Shown: positions 62,554 through 64,000 of the stretch, piece after piece
Layout of the letters: every line of letters begins with the position of its first letter
Position numbering within the stretch: position 1 is the stretch's first letter
NCBI GenBank assembly: GCA_002951815.1
Contig: CP019454.1
Span: forward strand, 1-64,000
Source of the DNA: Sulfobacillus thermotolerans
GTDB taxonomy: Bacteria > Bacillota > Sulfobacillia > Sulfobacillales > Sulfobacillaceae
DNA: 64,000 nucleotides
Direction of reading: 5' to 3'
Notes under the pieces: model-generated
The model's database searches: none
Seen by the model: only the letters and a program-made list of their open reading frames with translations
What the model was told of the DNA's origin: nothing
Program-made: the position numbers and the translations under genes

Positions 62554-63159
62554 GTGAGTAATCATCAAACCGAAAGTCCGCCGTGGGACAGCCAAGGCCA
62601 AACTTGGTTGATGCAGGGCACGCATGCGTGGGAGGGTGGCGAACGCGAGCAAGCGTTGGACATTTTCCACCGCATTATTGACGCCTATCCCGATCGCCCT
62701 GAAGGTTATAATAAAATCGGCGTGATATACGCGGAAACGGGGCAACTTGACGACGCGGAAAAATATTTTTTGTATGCGTTATCCAAAGACCGTATGCATG
62801 TCCCGGCGCTGACCAACTTGGGAAATATATACCTTGAACGGGGGCAGCTTACGGAAGCGATTCAGCACTATGCACTAGCCTTACAGGCGGATCCGGAATA
62901 TCCTCCTGCCCACCGCAACTTGGGGGTCGCATATCGGCGCCAAGGACGCATTGCTGCTTCTGTGTCGCATCTGAAACGCTCGCAACGCCTTGAGGCGCGG
63001 AAGATTGACGAAAAAGCGCGCGCGGAACGGCGCTTGCAGCCGGGACCCGCTAAAAGCGGCCCCAAGAGGGAACTGTCACATTTCGGGGTCCGGTGGGCTC
63101 TGTGGATTCTCGCAGCCATCGTTGTCACCGGATGGTTGCTTACAAGGGGTAAACTATAA
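62554..63159 (+). CDS. TPR protein with C-terminal membrane anchor
   Basis: About 201 residues from GTG 62554 (GTG 62545 is nearer to AAGGAG at 62536-62541). Three to four TPR units: EGGEREQALDIFHRIID, GYNKIGVIYAETGQLDDAEK, ALTNLGNIYLERGQLTEAI and AHRNLGVAYRRQGRIAASV. A basic linker and one helix (WALWILAAIVVTGWLL) end the protein, so the TPR part faces the cytosol as a scaffold for other proteins. It is followed directly by another membrane protein gene. Confidence 0.88.
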   Translation: MSNHQTESPPWDSQGQTWLMQGTHAWEGGEREQALDIFHRIIDAYPDRPEGYNKIGVIYAETGQLDDAEKYFLYALSKDRMHVPALTNLGNIYLERGQLTEAIQHYALALQADPEYPPAHRNLGVAYRRQGRIAASVSHLKRSQRLEARKIDEKARAERRLQPGPAKSGPKRELSHFGVRWALWILAAIVVTGWLLTRGKL

Positions 63160-63531
63160 ATGCGTCGTAAACCGCCCATGATCTTAAGGATTTTCGGTAT
63201 GGTTGTGACGGTGGTGTTGCCCATCGTGGTGCTTTCGTTATGGAGCGCATGGAGTGGTCCGCTTCCACTATGGGTCAAGGATTTGGTGGCATTCGTGTTG
63301 GCTTCAGCGGCTGCTCAACTAGGTTTTTTGCTCACAAAAGCTCGCGCGACCGCTATGATCGGACAAGACGTGGCGATAGCAGGTGTTGCGGGTGTGGGAT
63401 CGTGGCTGGCAGAAAAACTGGCATTGGCTCAAGGCGGGGGCGTAGCGAATACGGCTCTGATTGCTTTAATAGCGGCGTATGTCTTAGCTCTTTGGCCCCA
63501 TGACCGCCGCCGCCTTTCACCAAGACACTAA
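63160..63531 (+). CDS. Small membrane protein of unknown function
   Basis: 123 residues. Four hydrophobic segments: IFGMVVTVVLPIVVLSLW, VKDLVAFVLASAAAQLGFLL, DVAIAGVAGVGSWLAEKL and NTALIALIAAYVLALWP. The ends are basic. It starts at the base after the TPR stop codon, with GGGGTAAA upstream, so it belongs to the same operon. No family recognised. Confidence 0.75.
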   Translation: MRRKPPMILRIFGMVVTVVLPIVVLSLWSAWSGPLPLWVKDLVAFVLASAAAQLGFLLTKARATAMIGQDVAIAGVAGVGSWLAEKLALAQGGGVANTALIALIAAYVLALWPHDRRRLSPRH

Positions 63532-63562
63532 GGACCTATTGGTCCTGAAGGAGGACATCGGA

Positions 63563-64000
63563 ATGCGTTGGGTGGATATCGCAATTCTTCTCTACATCGC
63601 GGTTGGCGCGGTGAGTGGAATACGGCGTGGCCTTATTACGGTTCTATTTAGCCTAGCCGGTTATGTGATGGGGATTATTGTGGCCGCTCAGTATCAAGCT
63701 GGCCTCACTCAAACGCTTATGGCCTCGCTTCCGGTTACCACATGGGCTAGGCGGCTCTTGCCAGGGCCTGCCGCAAGTGTGCCTGGTTACACCCTGCAAG
63801 CCGACGACCTTATTCATACCTTGGTCGCGCTGTTGGTCTTTCTAGTTATCGTCGGGGCTATCGAGTTTCTCGGACGATTGCTGGGAGAGTTTTTAACCCG
63901 CATCGTTAAGACACTCAAAGTGACAGGATTTTTGAATAAAGTAGGAGGAGCCGCCGCGGGGTTGGCTGAACACGGAGTTTTGGTGGGATTAGTGATTACC
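63563..64000 (+). CDS. CvpA-family membrane protein, partial
   Basis: The frame is open for 146 codons from ATG 63563 to the window edge, with AAGGAGG nine bases upstream. WVDIAILLYIAVGAVSGIRRGL at the start is the CvpA pattern (a first helix followed by a G-x-RRG-like turn), and LVALLVFLVIVGAIEFLGRLLGEFL and FLNKVGGAAAGLAEHGVLVG match the rest of the family. CvpA proteins are linked to colicin V production and envelope stress. The C-terminus is outside the window. Confidence 0.85.
   Translation, partial: MRWVDIAILLYIAVGAVSGIRRGLITVLFSLAGYVMGIIVAAQYQAGLTQTLMASLPVTTWARRLLPGPAASVPGYTLQADDLIHTLVALLVFLVIVGAIEFLGRLLGEFLTRIVKTLKVTGFLNKVGGAAAGLAEHGVLVGLVIT

Overview
The window is a replication-origin neighbourhood of an endospore-forming Gram-positive chromosome, most likely an acidophilic Firmicute of the Sulfobacillus type. 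Genus is inferred from gene order and gene content only; no search was possible. On the right, the order serS-(mtnA)-pdxT-pdxS-gyrA-gyrB-remB-DUF721-recF-dnaN-dnaA runs leftwards, and rpmH-rnpA-yidD-yidC-rsmG-parA-parB-(three parS-like palindromes)-DUF554-DUF4446 runs rightwards. This is the classical Bacillus/Clostridium oriC layout, with the divergence point just upstream of dnaA at about 55.4 kb. yyaC (spore protease family) agrees with a spore former. jag, mnmE, mnmG and noc, which normally lie between yidC and parA, are absent.

The left part (1-41 kb) is accessory DNA with much decay. It opens with the end of a CRISPR array whose 36-nt repeat looks like a type V-B repeat. A truncated recD2, an intact rtcB, two sugar/phosphate MFS permeases, a small SF1 helicase and a thioredoxin follow. 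An IS607-type element occurs twice, inverted, at 11.0-13.0 kb and 31.1-33.1 kb; each copy appears damaged in a different gene. Between them are IS605/IS1341-type tnpB debris (one tnpB pseudogene and two solitary right ends), an IS1634-like fragment, the 3' end of an RHS toxin gene with a translationally coupled membrane protein (candidate toxin-immunity pair), a DUF1778/GNAT toxin-antitoxin module whose toxin carries an in-frame stop, a MarR-ABC exporter pair, pepA, an oligopeptide-type binding lipoprotein and an orphan Dam-like methylase.

From 33 to 41 kb there are an MFS exporter, a DUF2142 membrane protein with a UDP-galactopyranose-mutase-like flavoprotein (surface glycan pair), an unusual peptidoglycan-binding/beta-propeller fusion, and a HepT toxin whose MntA antitoxin gene is frameshifted.

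From 41.4 to 44.6 kb is a serine decoding unit: a T-box riboswitch with features of tRNA-Ser recognition, then mtnA, serS, two tRNA-Ser genes and one tRNA-Arg. The T-box stands before mtnA rather than directly before serS, which suggests mtnA was inserted into an older T-box-serS unit. DnaA boxes occur at the expected origin sites and in an extra cluster at 13.07-13.21 kb. The window ends inside a cvpA-like gene.
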